A stretch of 38,969 nt of DNA from Candidatus Neomarinimicrobiota bacterium (GCA_036476315.1 JAZGBI010000058.1:1-38969); one strand, 5' to 3'. Counted from the stretch's first letter, positions 23,546-30,975 are shown. Translations and numbers: made by a program. Notes: generated by a model not told the origin, from the sequence alone.

Positions 23546-24537
23546 CCGTTCTTGGTATCGAAACGTCCTGCGATGAGACAGCCGGTTCTGTCTGCCGGGA
23601 CGGCACAATCCTGTCATCAGTAATTTCTTCCCAGGACATTCATGCCCATTATGGGGGCATTGTTCCAGAAATCGCTTCAAGGGAGCATGAGAAGCGCCTC
23701 ACGTCAGTTGTGGAAGAGGCCATGCAACTGGCGAGTCTGGTCAAGGGCGATCTCGATGCGGTGGCCGTCACCCGGGGACCAGGTCTCATGGGATCTCTCC
23801 TTACCGGCGTCAGTTTTGCGAGGGGATTCGCCCAGGGTCTTGGAATACCATGCCTGGGTATCAACCATATCGAGGCCCATATTTTTGCGAACTTTATTGC
23901 CTATCCGGAGTTGAAATATCCGTTCCTATGTTTGCTCGCTTCAGGGGGACATACACAAATCTGGAGAGTGTCGGATTTGGGAGATTATGAACTCCTGGGT
24001 GAAACCCGTGATGATGCTGCCGGTGAAGCTTTTGATAAGGGGGCCCGTATTCTGGGACTCGGTTTCCCGGGGGGGCCAGCTCTTGAAGAGGCGTCACGCG
24101 GGGGGAATGAAGAGGAGGTAGCTTTTCCCCGGGCTTTTCTGCAGTCACAGGCCATTGAATACAGTTTCAGTGGATTGAAAACCTCCTTAATTAACTACGT
24201 CAAGGGCAGAGGTGGAAAAATGACGGAGAAACAGCTGGCACATGTGGCAGCGAGCTACCAGAAGGCCATTGTAGATGTCCTTCTGTTCAAGTTAAGGCAG
24301 GCTGTCGATCTGACTGGAGTGAAGACCACGGTCATCGCGGGTGGTGTGGCGGCGAACAACAGGCTACGCCGTGAGGCGGAAAGAGTATTCGCCGATTGCA
24401 CGGCTTATTACCCTCCCAGGTCACTCTGTACAGACAACGCGGCAATGGTGGCATTTCTGGGGGAGAAATATTTTCTTCAAGGGGCAAGGGTAAAAACAGA
24501 TTTATCAGTTGTTCCCAATCTAAGCCTTACGCACTGA
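23542..24537 (+). CDS. tsaD: tRNA N6-adenosine threonylcarbamoyltransferase TsaD
   Basis: Transfers threonylcarbamoyl from TC-AMP to A37 of ANN-decoding tRNAs, with TsaB and TsaE (not in the window). The 331-residue ASKHA-fold protein starts Leu-Gly-Ile-Glu-Thr-Ser-Cys-Asp-Glu-Thr-Ala and has Gly-Gly-Ile-Val-Pro-Glu-Ile-Ala-Ser-Arg-x-His. The metal-site His pair is in Asn-His-Ile-Glu-Ala-His (about 109 and 113). Ser-Gly-Gly-His-Thr, Ala-Gly-Glu-Ala-Phe-Asp-Lys and the C-terminal Gly-Gly-Val-Ala-Ala-Asn-x-x-Leu-Arg motifs are intact. It is full length, starts inside the YbbR stop and is followed after 3 bases by the VWA-like gene. Confidence 0.97.
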   Translation: MTVLGIETSCDETAGSVCRDGTILSSVISSQDIHAHYGGIVPEIASREHEKRLTSVVEEAMQLASLVKGDLDAVAVTRGPGLMGSLLTGVSFARGFAQGLGIPCLGINHIEAHIFANFIAYPELKYPFLCLLASGGHTQIWRVSDLGDYELLGETRDDAAGEAFDKGARILGLGFPGGPALEEASRGGNEEEVAFPRAFLQSQAIEYSFSGLKTSLINYVKGRGGKMTEKQLAHVAASYQKAIVDVLLFKLRQAVDLTGVKTTVIAGGVAANNRLRREAERVFADCTAYYPPRSLCTDNAAMVAFLGEKYFLQGARVKTDLSVVPNLSLTH

Positions 24538-24540
24538 TCC

Positions 24541-26703
24541 GTGTCCTTTTTTTTCTCCACACGGGGGAGCGCACCTATATGGATTCTCGGTCTGCTTTTC
24601 CTGGCCCTCGTCATTCTTTCGTTTCTCGGATACCGTAGTAGGGGGTCTTCCAGCCGACGGCGATATCGGATACCGTTCCTGTTTCGTACCGGCACATTTC
24701 TCACGGTCACGATTCTTCTTGGCAATCTAGCGGCCTCATGGAGAAGCACCTTTGCAAGTGAGCCATTGCTAAAGGTCTTCTTTGATAATTCTGTCAGCGC
24801 CGCGTACCACCAGTCCATTTCCGGTGAATCGCTCCTGAACGGATACCGGGAAATTGCAGCTGGTATGCGTGGAATTCTCGAAAGTGAGTCCCGCGGCGGA
24901 ACCATAGAATTCTACTCTTTTGGCTCGGAGGTGAGGCCCGTTGATCCTGAAGATCTCAATCTTAGTTTCAGTGAGCCCACGACAAACCTCTCCTCTGTCC
25001 TAAAGCAGGCGATCGACGTAAGACCAGATCATTTCCTGGCAGGAATCGTCGTCGTCACAGACGGCCAGGTTACCATGGGGCCGGATCCCAAGGACATGGT
25101 TCAGGAGATAGACGTGCCGGTACATGCGGTTGGCATAGGGAATTCAACACCCATGGTGGATGTAGATATTGAGAGAGTTGAAGCTCCAACGGTAGGGGTA
25201 AGGGGGGACATGGTGACGGCAGAGGTTTTTGTTTCTTCTATCGGGGAAACGCGTGAGCGGGTGCATGTGACTCTGTCGAAGAACGGGCGATTGCTCGGGT
25301 CCCAGATGATTCGGCTTTCAGGGTTGGGATCCGTGAGAACCGTGAAATTCCGATTTCGTTTGGAAGAATCCGGGTCCCAGACGTACAAGGTCCAGGTGGC
25401 TGCGCTCAAGGATGAGGTCAATATTGATAACAACAGGTCAGCGTTTGCGATTACCACCCTGAAAGATCGATTTCGAGTAGCCTTGCTCACGGGTGCCCTC
25501 TCACCGAATACCGGTTTCATAAGTAGAGTTCTGGAAACGGACAAGGGGATGCAGACGGATCATTTCGTCCGCCACAGAAAAGGCTGGTCGCCACCCATTG
25601 CGCGATTCTGGAGGACGGACTACGATCTTGTCATTTTGGACAACTTTCCTGCGGATGGCATGGTGGAAGATTGGGCGGTAGAGCTTGAACGTAAACTGAG
25701 CGAATTCCCTTCATCACTGATCTATCTCCCGGGGCCGAACGTCCCGCAGAGGAGTGCCTACGATTTTCTCCCGCTTCTGGGAATGGAGGAAATGAGGAAA
25801 GGAACGAGAAGTAACGACACACACTACGCCGTTCGTTTCTCAGAGGCCAGCCGGAGACATCCTATTTTCGGAGGGGAAGGCAGGTGGGGGGTTTCGTTTC
25901 CACCGCTGAAACCATACTTGATGGCTCAACCGGCCACGGAACGGGTAACTACGCTCGTGTATCTCGACGCACCCGTTGAAATTCCGCTGTTTACCGCAGG
26001 CACCGTGGACTTTCCTCGCAGCGGCAAGACTATCAGGATAGCCACGATCACATCAACGGATTTATGGCAGCTCCATTTCAGGATAATGAGGACTGATTAT
26101 GCCGGAGTGGTGGAACGATGGTGGGGCAGAACTCTCAAATGGCTGGTCATGGCAGAAGGTGAAGGGGAGACATATTTTAGATTGAACAAGCATACTTTTC
26201 AGCAGGGAGAGACCGTTCATGTTTCCGGTTCGGTTCTCGACCTGGGACGCGCCGGTTCTCACGGAGCAAACGTTTCCATGGTAATCAACGATGAACATGG
26301 AGAGACAAAATCCATTCTCCTGGATCACTCTCCTTCGGCGTCTCACTGGGAAGGAGACTTTCTTGCGGGGAAGCCGGGGGAGTATCATTACGTCGTCAAG
26401 GCGGAACAAAACGGTATTCTCAAGGGACAACAGGAGGGGTCATTCAGAGTTGAAGAAAGCCAGATAGAGCTGAACCGGGTCTTCCTCAATGAGAGCCTTC
26501 TCACAGATATTTCCTCTCTCAGTGGAGGCGAATTCAGACAGTGGGCCGATCGCTCCAAAGTCCATGAGAATTTGAATCTCGAAGCAAGAGAGGTCATCGT
26601 GGCAAGGACGTTCCACCTCAGCCACTGGCTTCCCCTCTGCGTAGTTGCTCTAATATTCATGATAGGGGAGTGGGTCTCCCGCAGGCTTCTCGGTCTGCAG
26701 TAA
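24541..26703 (+). CDS. VWA-like membrane protein with MIDAS motif
   Basis: A 720-residue protein anchored by N-terminal helices (about 12-30 and 47-66) and one C-terminal helix (about 693-713). The intervening part should be periplasmic. A von Willebrand A-like domain follows at about 76-215: Asp82-x-Ser84-x-Ser86, Thr148 and Thr-Asp174-Gly reproduce the MIDAS metal-binding pattern. Residues around 205-305 look like a beta-sandwich (CARDB-like), and 310-520 like the class I glutamine-amidotransferase-like fold often fused to such proteins, without a visible catalytic triad. The architecture matches large uncharacterised BatA-like VWA membrane proteins. The GTG start sits directly before a T8 run (24547-24554), 3 bases after tsaD. 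The function is unknown. Confidence 0.75.
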   Translation: MSFFFSTRGSAPIWILGLLFLALVILSFLGYRSRGSSSRRRYRIPFLFRTGTFLTVTILLGNLAASWRSTFASEPLLKVFFDNSVSAAYHQSISGESLLNGYREIAAGMRGILESESRGGTIEFYSFGSEVRPVDPEDLNLSFSEPTTNLSSVLKQAIDVRPDHFLAGIVVVTDGQVTMGPDPKDMVQEIDVPVHAVGIGNSTPMVDVDIERVEAPTVGVRGDMVTAEVFVSSIGETRERVHVTLSKNGRLLGSQMIRLSGLGSVRTVKFRFRLEESGSQTYKVQVAALKDEVNIDNNRSAFAITTLKDRFRVALLTGALSPNTGFISRVLETDKGMQTDHFVRHRKGWSPPIARFWRTDYDLVILDNFPADGMVEDWAVELERKLSEFPSSLIYLPGPNVPQRSAYDFLPLLGMEEMRKGTRSNDTHYAVRFSEASRRHPIFGGEGRWGVSFPPLKPYLMAQPATERVTTLVYLDAPVEIPLFTAGTVDFPRSGKTIRIATITSTDLWQLHFRIMRTDYAGVVERWWGRTLKWLVMAEGEGETYFRLNKHTFQQGETVHVSGSVLDLGRAGSHGANVSMVINDEHGETKSILLDHSPSASHWEGDFLAGKPGEYHYVVKAEQNGILKGQQEGSFRVEESQIELNRVFLNESLLTDISSLSGGEFRQWADRSKVHENLNLEAREVIVARTFHLSHWLPLCVVALIFMIGEWVSRRLLGLQ

Positions 26704-26720
26704 TCTCTAACCTGGATTAT

Positions 26721-26766
26721 CCACAGGATCTTGAGATCCACAGGATCTTCCAAAGGATCTTGAGAT
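26721..26766. repeat. Three imperfect tandem repeats around AGGATCTT
   Basis: Three adjacent units share AGGATCTT: 26721-26737 (CCACAGGATCTTGAGAT), 26738-26753 (CCACAGGATCTTCCAA) and 26754-26766 (AGGATCTTGAGAT). The first overlaps TTATCCACA (26717-26725), a perfect match to the E. coli DnaA-box consensus. They lie in the 216-base gap between the housekeeping run and the polysaccharide cluster. Confidence 0.7.
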
Positions 26767-26769
26767 GAG

Positions 26770-26849
26770 ATTCATCAGCACACGCTAAATAGATGCTAAG
26801 TGATACTAAAACAAGTGGATATATATTTATTCTCTTATTGCTGATGAAT
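26770..26849. repeat. Long-range 11-bp inverted repeat in the polysaccharide leader
   Basis: ATTCATCAGCA (26770-26780) and TGCTGATGAAT (26839-26849) are perfect reverse complements, 58 bases apart. The enclosed DNA is AT-rich, with a GGATATATATTTATT run around 26818-26831. It could be a paired protein-binding site or the stem of a long RNA structure upstream of ugd. Confidence 0.6.
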
Positions 26850-26865
26850 TAATCAGGCTAACTGT

Positions 26866-26894
26866 TTGACATTATCGATTCAAGATGGTAGCTT
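26866..26894 (+). promoter_or_regulatory. Possible promoter for the polysaccharide cluster
   Basis: TTGACA (26866-26871) is a perfect -35, lying 54 bases before the ugd ATG. The sequence 17 bases later, TAGCTT (26889-26894), is a poor -10, so the promoter may need an activator or the assignment may be wrong. It sits just downstream of the long-range inverted repeat. Confidence 0.35.
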
Positions 26895-26919
26895 CACAGC
26901 CAACTTTTAAGTCAAGAGT

Positions 26920-28236
26920 ATGAAAAGAATAACAGTTATCGGCACGGGCTATGTCGGGCTGGTCACCGGGGCCGGTCTTTCTGATTTCGGGAACAAGGTG
27001 GTGTGCACCGACGTAGATCATGAGAAAATAAAGATTTTGAACGGAGGACGAATCCCGTGTTTTGAGCCCGGGCTGCAGGATTTGGTTTCCCGGAATGTCA
27101 AGGCTCGGAGACTGTTATTCAGTACAGATGTCGGAGGGACAGTCCGGGATTCTGAAGTGATCTTCGTTGCCGTGGGTACTCCCATGAGAGAGAACGGGGA
27201 GGCGGACTTATCTGCCATCGAGACGGTGGCGAAGACAATCGGTCGAAATCTGAATGGGTATAAGGTGATTTGCACGAAAAGCACAGTGCCTATTGGTACG
27301 GGAGAAAGGGTTCGGACGATGGTTCAAGAGACGAGTTCCGCCGGAGCAGAATTTGACATTGTATCCAATCCAGAGTTTCTTCGTGAGGGAGCTGCGGTGC
27401 AGGATTTCCTCATTCCGAACCGGGTGGTAATTGGCAGTGATTCCGAGAGAGCTCTTGACATCATGAGAGAGGTGTACCGGACACTTTTCATCAATGAAAC
27501 CCCGATGGTCCTCACGGACATTGTGACCGCGGAAACGATCAAATATGCATCGAATGCCTTTTTGGCCACGAAGATATCCTTCATCAATGAAATGGCCAAT
27601 CTATGTGACGCTACCGGGGCGGATGTCCACATGGTGGCCAGAGCTATGGGACTGGATGGCCGTATAAGTCCCAAATTCCTGCACCCCGGTCCGGGATTTG
27701 GAGGATCCTGTTTTCCCAAGGACGTCCAGGCACTTGCTCAGCAGGGGGAGAAGCTTGGGGTTGAGTTGAAAGTTGTCAGGGCAGCCCATGAGACAAACGA
27801 AGCTCAGAAAAGAAGCGTGATTCGAAAACTCAAGAATCTTCTTGGAGACGATTTGAAAGACAAAACCATAGCGGTGCTGGGATTGGCATTCAAGTCAAAC
27901 ACCGATGACGTTCGGCTGTCACCCTCACTTCCCTTAATCGAAGATTTGCTGTCCCGCAAGGCAAAGGTGAAGGCCTTTGATCCCGAGGCCAATGAGAATA
28001 TGCGTGCCCTCTTTCCTCAGGTGACCTACTGCGACTCTCTCAAAAGTGCTGTAACCGATGCGGATGCCATTGCGGTAATGACCGATTGGCGCGAGTTTCG
28101 AGGCATGAATCTCAAGGAGGTGGCCAGGCTCGTAAAGCAGAGATTCCTGGTGGATGCCCGGAACATTCTGAACCCTGATGAACTCAGGAAGCTGAACTTC
28201 AAATCTGAAAACATGGGAAGGCCGAGCGTAAGGTGA
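26920..28236 (+). CDS. ugd: UDP-glucose 6-dehydrogenase
   Basis: Oxidises UDP-glucose (or a close relative such as UDP-GlcNAc) to the uronic acid with two NAD+. The 438-residue protein has the Rossmann motif Gly-Thr-Gly-Tyr-Val-Gly (8-13), Val-Ala-Val-Gly-Thr-Pro, Thr-Lys-Ser-Thr-Val-Pro-Ile-Gly-Thr, and Asn-Pro-Glu-Phe-Leu-Arg-Glu-Gly. The catalytic block is Gly-Pro-Gly-Phe-Gly-Gly-Ser-Cys-Phe-Pro-Lys-Asp with Cys264. Ala-Phe-Lys-x-x-Thr-Asp-Asp-Val-Arg marks the C-terminal domain. It heads the polysaccharide cluster and overlaps the next gene at GTGA. This indicates a uronic acid in the product. Confidence 0.95.
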   Translation: MKRITVIGTGYVGLVTGAGLSDFGNKVVCTDVDHEKIKILNGGRIPCFEPGLQDLVSRNVKARRLLFSTDVGGTVRDSEVIFVAVGTPMRENGEADLSAIETVAKTIGRNLNGYKVICTKSTVPIGTGERVRTMVQETSSAGAEFDIVSNPEFLREGAAVQDFLIPNRVVIGSDSERALDIMREVYRTLFINETPMVLTDIVTAETIKYASNAFLATKISFINEMANLCDATGADVHMVARAMGLDGRISPKFLHPGPGFGGSCFPKDVQALAQQGEKLGVELKVVRAAHETNEAQKRSVIRKLKNLLGDDLKDKTIAVLGLAFKSNTDDVRLSPSLPLIEDLLSRKAKVKAFDPEANENMRALFPQVTYCDSLKSAVTDADAIAVMTDWREFRGMNLKEVARLVKQRFLVDARNILNPDELRKLNFKSENMGRPSVR

Positions 28237-28718
28237 GGAACATACAGGGAGTAAGGACCGAGAAGCTCACGGTACATCAGGACATCCCAGACGTCACCGG
28301 GCAGATGGGAAAACGTGGATTTCTCATGGAAGTTTTGAGGGAGGACAACGGCTTGCTTCGAAAGTTTGGCCAGACAACCTTTACCGTCGCCTACAAGGAT
28401 ACGATTAAGGCCTTTCACTGGCACAGGAAACAGGATGACATATGGTTTGTGGCCACCGGGAAGGCTGTTGTTGTTCTGCACGATCTCAGGAAGGATTCTC
28501 CAACGCGAGGTGTGACCCAGATCATCAGAGCCGGGGAAAACGATTACAAGCTCATCCTTATCCCCGTGGGAGTCGCCCACGGTTACAAGGTCGTCAGTAA
28601 AGAGCCTGTGCTGTTGTTCTATCATTCAACTCACGCGTACAACCGGGAGCACCCTGACGAAGAGCGAATTCCGTGGAACGATTCTACCATCGATTTTGAT
28701 TGGGATTCTGTGGGTTGA
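28233..28718 (+). CDS. dTDP-4-dehydrorhamnose 3,5-epimerase-like cupin (RmlC family)
   Basis: A 161-residue RmlC-type cupin. The usual active-site region Gly-x-His-x-Gln is represented by Ala-Phe-His-Trp-His-Arg-Lys-Gln. It is followed by Val-Ala-Thr-Gly-Lys-Ala-Val-Val-Val-Leu-His-Asp-Leu-Arg and Ile-Pro-Val-Gly-Val-Ala-His-Gly-Tyr, then Ile-Pro-Trp-Asn-Asp-Ser-Thr-Ile near the end, all in family order. It is shorter than typical RmlC (about 180) and diverges at the first His motif, so its substrate may be a different 4-keto-sugar nucleotide. It is tightly packed between ugd and rmlB (GTGA and TTGA overlaps). Confidence 0.78.
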   Translation: MRNIQGVRTEKLTVHQDIPDVTGQMGKRGFLMEVLREDNGLLRKFGQTTFTVAYKDTIKAFHWHRKQDDIWFVATGKAVVVLHDLRKDSPTRGVTQIIRAGENDYKLILIPVGVAHGYKVVSKEPVLLFYHSTHAYNREHPDEERIPWNDSTIDFDWDSVG

Positions 28719-29725
28719 CGACATACCTCATCACAGGGGGTTGCGGGTTTATCGGCAGCAACTTCATCCGCTATATTCTAAGGAAGGATGAGTCGTGCCG
28801 CATCGTGAATCTTGACAAACTTACTTACGCGGGGAATCTGGAGAATCTCAGTGACATGGAGTCGAACCCTCGCTATCACTTTTTCAAGGGAGACATTTGC
28901 GATCAGAATCAGGTAGAACGCCTCTTCCTGGAGCATTCTCCTGATCTGGTCGTCAATTTCGCGGCGGAGAGTCATGTGGATCGGTCCATAGGAAAACCTG
29001 ATGACTTTATTCAGACGGATATATTTGGCGTGTTTGTTCTTCTGGAGGCGGCAAAGGAACACGGCGTCGATCTATTTGTCCAGATCAGCACCGATGAAGT
29101 CTACGGGAGTATTCAGAGTGGAAGTTTCCGCGAAACGGATTCCCTGATGCCCAGCAGCCCCTATTCCGCAAGCAAGGCCGGGGGAGACAGGCTGGCCTAT
29201 TCATACTATGTTACACACAAGCTTCCTGTGATCATAACTCGTGCCGGTAATAATTTTGGGCCCTACCAGTATCCTGAGAAGCTCATTCCTTTATTTGTGA
29301 CGAACGCTCTTGAGGATGAATTCCTCCCCCTTTACGGGGACGGCAAGAACGTCCGGGACTGGCTTTATGTCCTGGATCATTGTTCTGCGCTGGACTTTTT
29401 GGTGGAGAAAGGTACTCCCGGTGAGGCCTACAACATAGGGGGCGGGAACGAGAGGCAGAATATAGATATCACCCGGCAAATTTTGGATCATCTTGAAAAG
29501 CCGGACACACTAATTCGCCATGTTGAAGACAGGAAGGGTCATGACCGGAGGTACTCTCTTGATTGTTCGAAATTAACATCCTTGGGTTGGGCCCCTGAGC
29601 ACGATTTCGATTCAGCCCTGGAAAAGACTGTCGATTGGTACCGGACGAATGAGCGATGGTGGCGAAAAATCAAGTCTGGTGAGTTTCTCGATTATTATAG
29701 AACGCAATACCGCATTGAGATCTAG
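28715..29725 (+). CDS. rfbB: dTDP-glucose 4,6-dehydratase
   Basis: Converts dTDP-glucose to dTDP-4-keto-6-deoxyglucose with bound NAD+. This short-chain dehydrogenase-type protein of 336 residues has Thr-Gly-Gly-Cys-Gly-Phe-Ile-Gly-Ser-Asn-Phe at 7-17. The catalytic triad is Thr-Asp-Glu in Ser-Thr-Asp-Glu-Val-Tyr-Gly (125-131) plus Tyr150-x3-Lys154. Gly-Asp-Gly-Lys-Asn-Val-Arg-Asp-Trp and Asp-Arg-x-Gly-His-Asp-Arg-Arg-Tyr are the substrate-specific motifs of RmlB. I chose the TTG at 28715 because it overlaps the upstream stop and starts immediately before the dinucleotide-binding strand; a TTG at 28700 would add five residues. rmlA and rmlD are not in the window. Confidence 0.93.
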   Translation: MTTYLITGGCGFIGSNFIRYILRKDESCRIVNLDKLTYAGNLENLSDMESNPRYHFFKGDICDQNQVERLFLEHSPDLVVNFAAESHVDRSIGKPDDFIQTDIFGVFVLLEAAKEHGVDLFVQISTDEVYGSIQSGSFRETDSLMPSSPYSASKAGGDRLAYSYYVTHKLPVIITRAGNNFGPYQYPEKLIPLFVTNALEDEFLPLYGDGKNVRDWLYVLDHCSALDFLVEKGTPGEAYNIGGGNERQNIDITRQILDHLEKPDTLIRHVEDRKGHDRRYSLDCSKLTSLGWAPEHDFDSALEKTVDWYRTNERWWRKIKSGEFLDYYRTQYRIEI

Positions 29726-29794
29726 ACAGTCTTCAGAAACATGAGAAATAGGCTATTGGAGAAGATTAATAGAATCTCTGGAGAAGAATGTCAG

Positions 29795-30832
29795 ATGAAA
29801 CGAGTAAATGCAGTTCCCTTAATAATGATAATTTCCTTACACATGATGGTCCTGGCTCAGAGGGAGACGTCTCCTCAATGGCGTCCATTTGGTGAAATCG
29901 AGACCGAGTTCCTTGAACAGACAGTGGTAGAGGTCAAGATACCTGATCATCTGCAAGAGTTCACCTCGGTTGAGAAAGCTATTGATCCCGATGCATATGT
30001 GATTGGTCCTGGAGACCTTCTTGGAATTAGCATTATAACGGGTGAAAACATGACCTTTATTCTTCGTGTGAGCCCAACTGGAGACTTGCTGATTCCAGGT
30101 GTGGGCATCCATAATGTTGCGGGACTGTCACTTTCAGAAACCATTGCCCGCACAGAAGATTTTGTAAGGGAACAAGCTTATCGAAACTCCGAGGTGGATG
30201 TTATCCTTGTTGACATACGAAGATTCAAGCTTTTGACCACCGGAGCGGTTCGCGAGCCTGGATTCGTTACCATCTCGCCGACCGATCGCCTTACAGATGC
30301 AATCGACGAAGCCGGAGGATTACACAAGTACGCCGATGAAGAGAGTATCCGGGTGGTAAGGGCTGACGGTACAACTGAGCATTTTTCTCTTCGACCTTTT
30401 CTTCTGGAAGGGGATCTGGGTAGCAACCCTACTCTCCTCGAAGGAGACCGGATCGAGGTGCCGTTTCGGGAAGAGTTTCGAAACGATGTCGAGGCATCGG
30501 TAACCTACAACGAAAGTGCCGTTCTTGTGACCGGATTTGTTGTGAGACCGGGTCCTTATCATTATTTCCCAGGGTATACCGTTAGAGATTATGTTGGATT
30601 GGCAGGTGGAGTTGAAGAAAGAGGCTCTATACGAAGTATTGATGTCAACAGGCCAGACCAAGTCGTCGATGTGAAATACGATGATCTTGCGGAGCCAGGC
30701 GACATCATCTATGTCCCTCAGAATATCCGCTATTTCCTTTTTGGCCCGAGCAGTATGTTTCAAGTGGCTGGAGTCGTTTTGGGGGTAGTCTTTACCTACC
30801 AGAGACTCCTTGATCTACTTTCAAGCTCCTAG
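29795..30832 (+). CDS. Wza-like polysaccharide export protein (Poly_export/SLBB)
   Basis: A 345-residue envelope protein with a signal peptide (about 1-22). The Poly_export domain starts at Asp-Ala-Tyr-Val-Ile-Gly-Pro-Gly-Asp-Leu-Leu and continues with Val-Ser-Pro-Thr-Gly-Asp-Leu-Leu-Ile-Pro-Gly-Val-Gly. SLBB-type repeats follow (Thr-Gly-Ala-Val-Arg-Glu-Pro-Gly and Thr-Gly-Phe-Val-Val-Arg-Pro-Gly-Pro-Tyr). A hydrophobic segment close to the C terminus (about 320-337) could be the outer-membrane helix of a Wza-type channel. No lipobox cysteine is visible, unlike classical Wza. I preferred ATG 29795 (GGAG upstream, clean signal peptide) over ATG 29741. It is followed by a hairpin, the micro-ORF and the Wzz-like gene. 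Confidence 0.88.
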   Translation: MKRVNAVPLIMIISLHMMVLAQRETSPQWRPFGEIETEFLEQTVVEVKIPDHLQEFTSVEKAIDPDAYVIGPGDLLGISIITGENMTFILRVSPTGDLLIPGVGIHNVAGLSLSETIARTEDFVREQAYRNSEVDVILVDIRRFKLLTTGAVREPGFVTISPTDRLTDAIDEAGGLHKYADEESIRVVRADGTTEHFSLRPFLLEGDLGSNPTLLEGDRIEVPFREEFRNDVEASVTYNESAVLVTGFVVRPGPYHYFPGYTVRDYVGLAGGVEERGSIRSIDVNRPDQVVDVKYDDLAEPGDIIYVPQNIRYFLFGPSSMFQVAGVVLGVVFTYQRLLDLLSSS

Positions 30833-30859
30833 TGATTGAAAGTCAAGCACTTAATCACT
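30831..30859 (+). repeat. Bulged hairpin after the export gene
   Basis: AGTGATT (30831-30837) pairs with AATCACT (30853-30859), and inside it AAGT (30840-30843) pairs with ACTT (30849-30852) around the loop CAAGC, with a two-base bulge. It overlaps the stop codon of the export gene and ends 18 bases before the micro-ORF GTG. No T-run follows, so it may slow rather than stop transcription or protect mRNA ends. Confidence 0.5.
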
Positions 30860-30877
30860 CAAGCAAAGGGTCGTGAG

Positions 30878-30973
30878 GTGAGAACTCTTACCCCACGCGA
30901 AAAGAGACTTCTGGAGATGGGAAAAGAGGACGCGGAGATTGTCGGGGATCGAGTTGCGAGGAGGACACGATAG
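30878..30973 (+). CDS. 31-codon micro-ORF paralogous to the N terminus of the next gene
   Basis: A GTG-initiated frame of 31 codons (stop TAG at 30971) with AAGGG seven bases upstream. Its first 28 residues align without any gap to residues 1-28 of the downstream HTH-Wzz protein: 14 identities, including the Leu-Thr-Pro-x-Glu-x-Arg and Glu-Ile-x-Gly-x-Arg blocks, and several conservative changes. Many DNA differences between the two copies are synonymous or conservative, which suggests past or present selection on the peptide. It ends 2 bases before the next ATG, and the ribosome binding site of that gene (GAGGAGGA, 30958-30965) lies inside its last codons. It could be a leader peptide, a small partner protein or a decaying duplicate. 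Confidence 0.5.
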   Translation: MRTLTPREKRLLEMGKEDAEIVGDRVARRTR

Positions 30974-30975
30974 CC

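Noticed and set aside
23090-23680. 196-codon frame antisense to the YbbR-like and tsaD genes
   Set aside because: It crosses the junction of two well-supported genes and its composition (many Arg, His, Cys, Gly) is typical of an antisense shadow.
26717-26850. Possible replication origin (perfect TTATCCACA plus AT-rich core)
   Set aside because: Only one perfect DnaA-box match and one weak one are present, and no dnaA, dnaN, gyrB, rpmH or similar origin-linked genes are nearby. The position fits a promoter region better.
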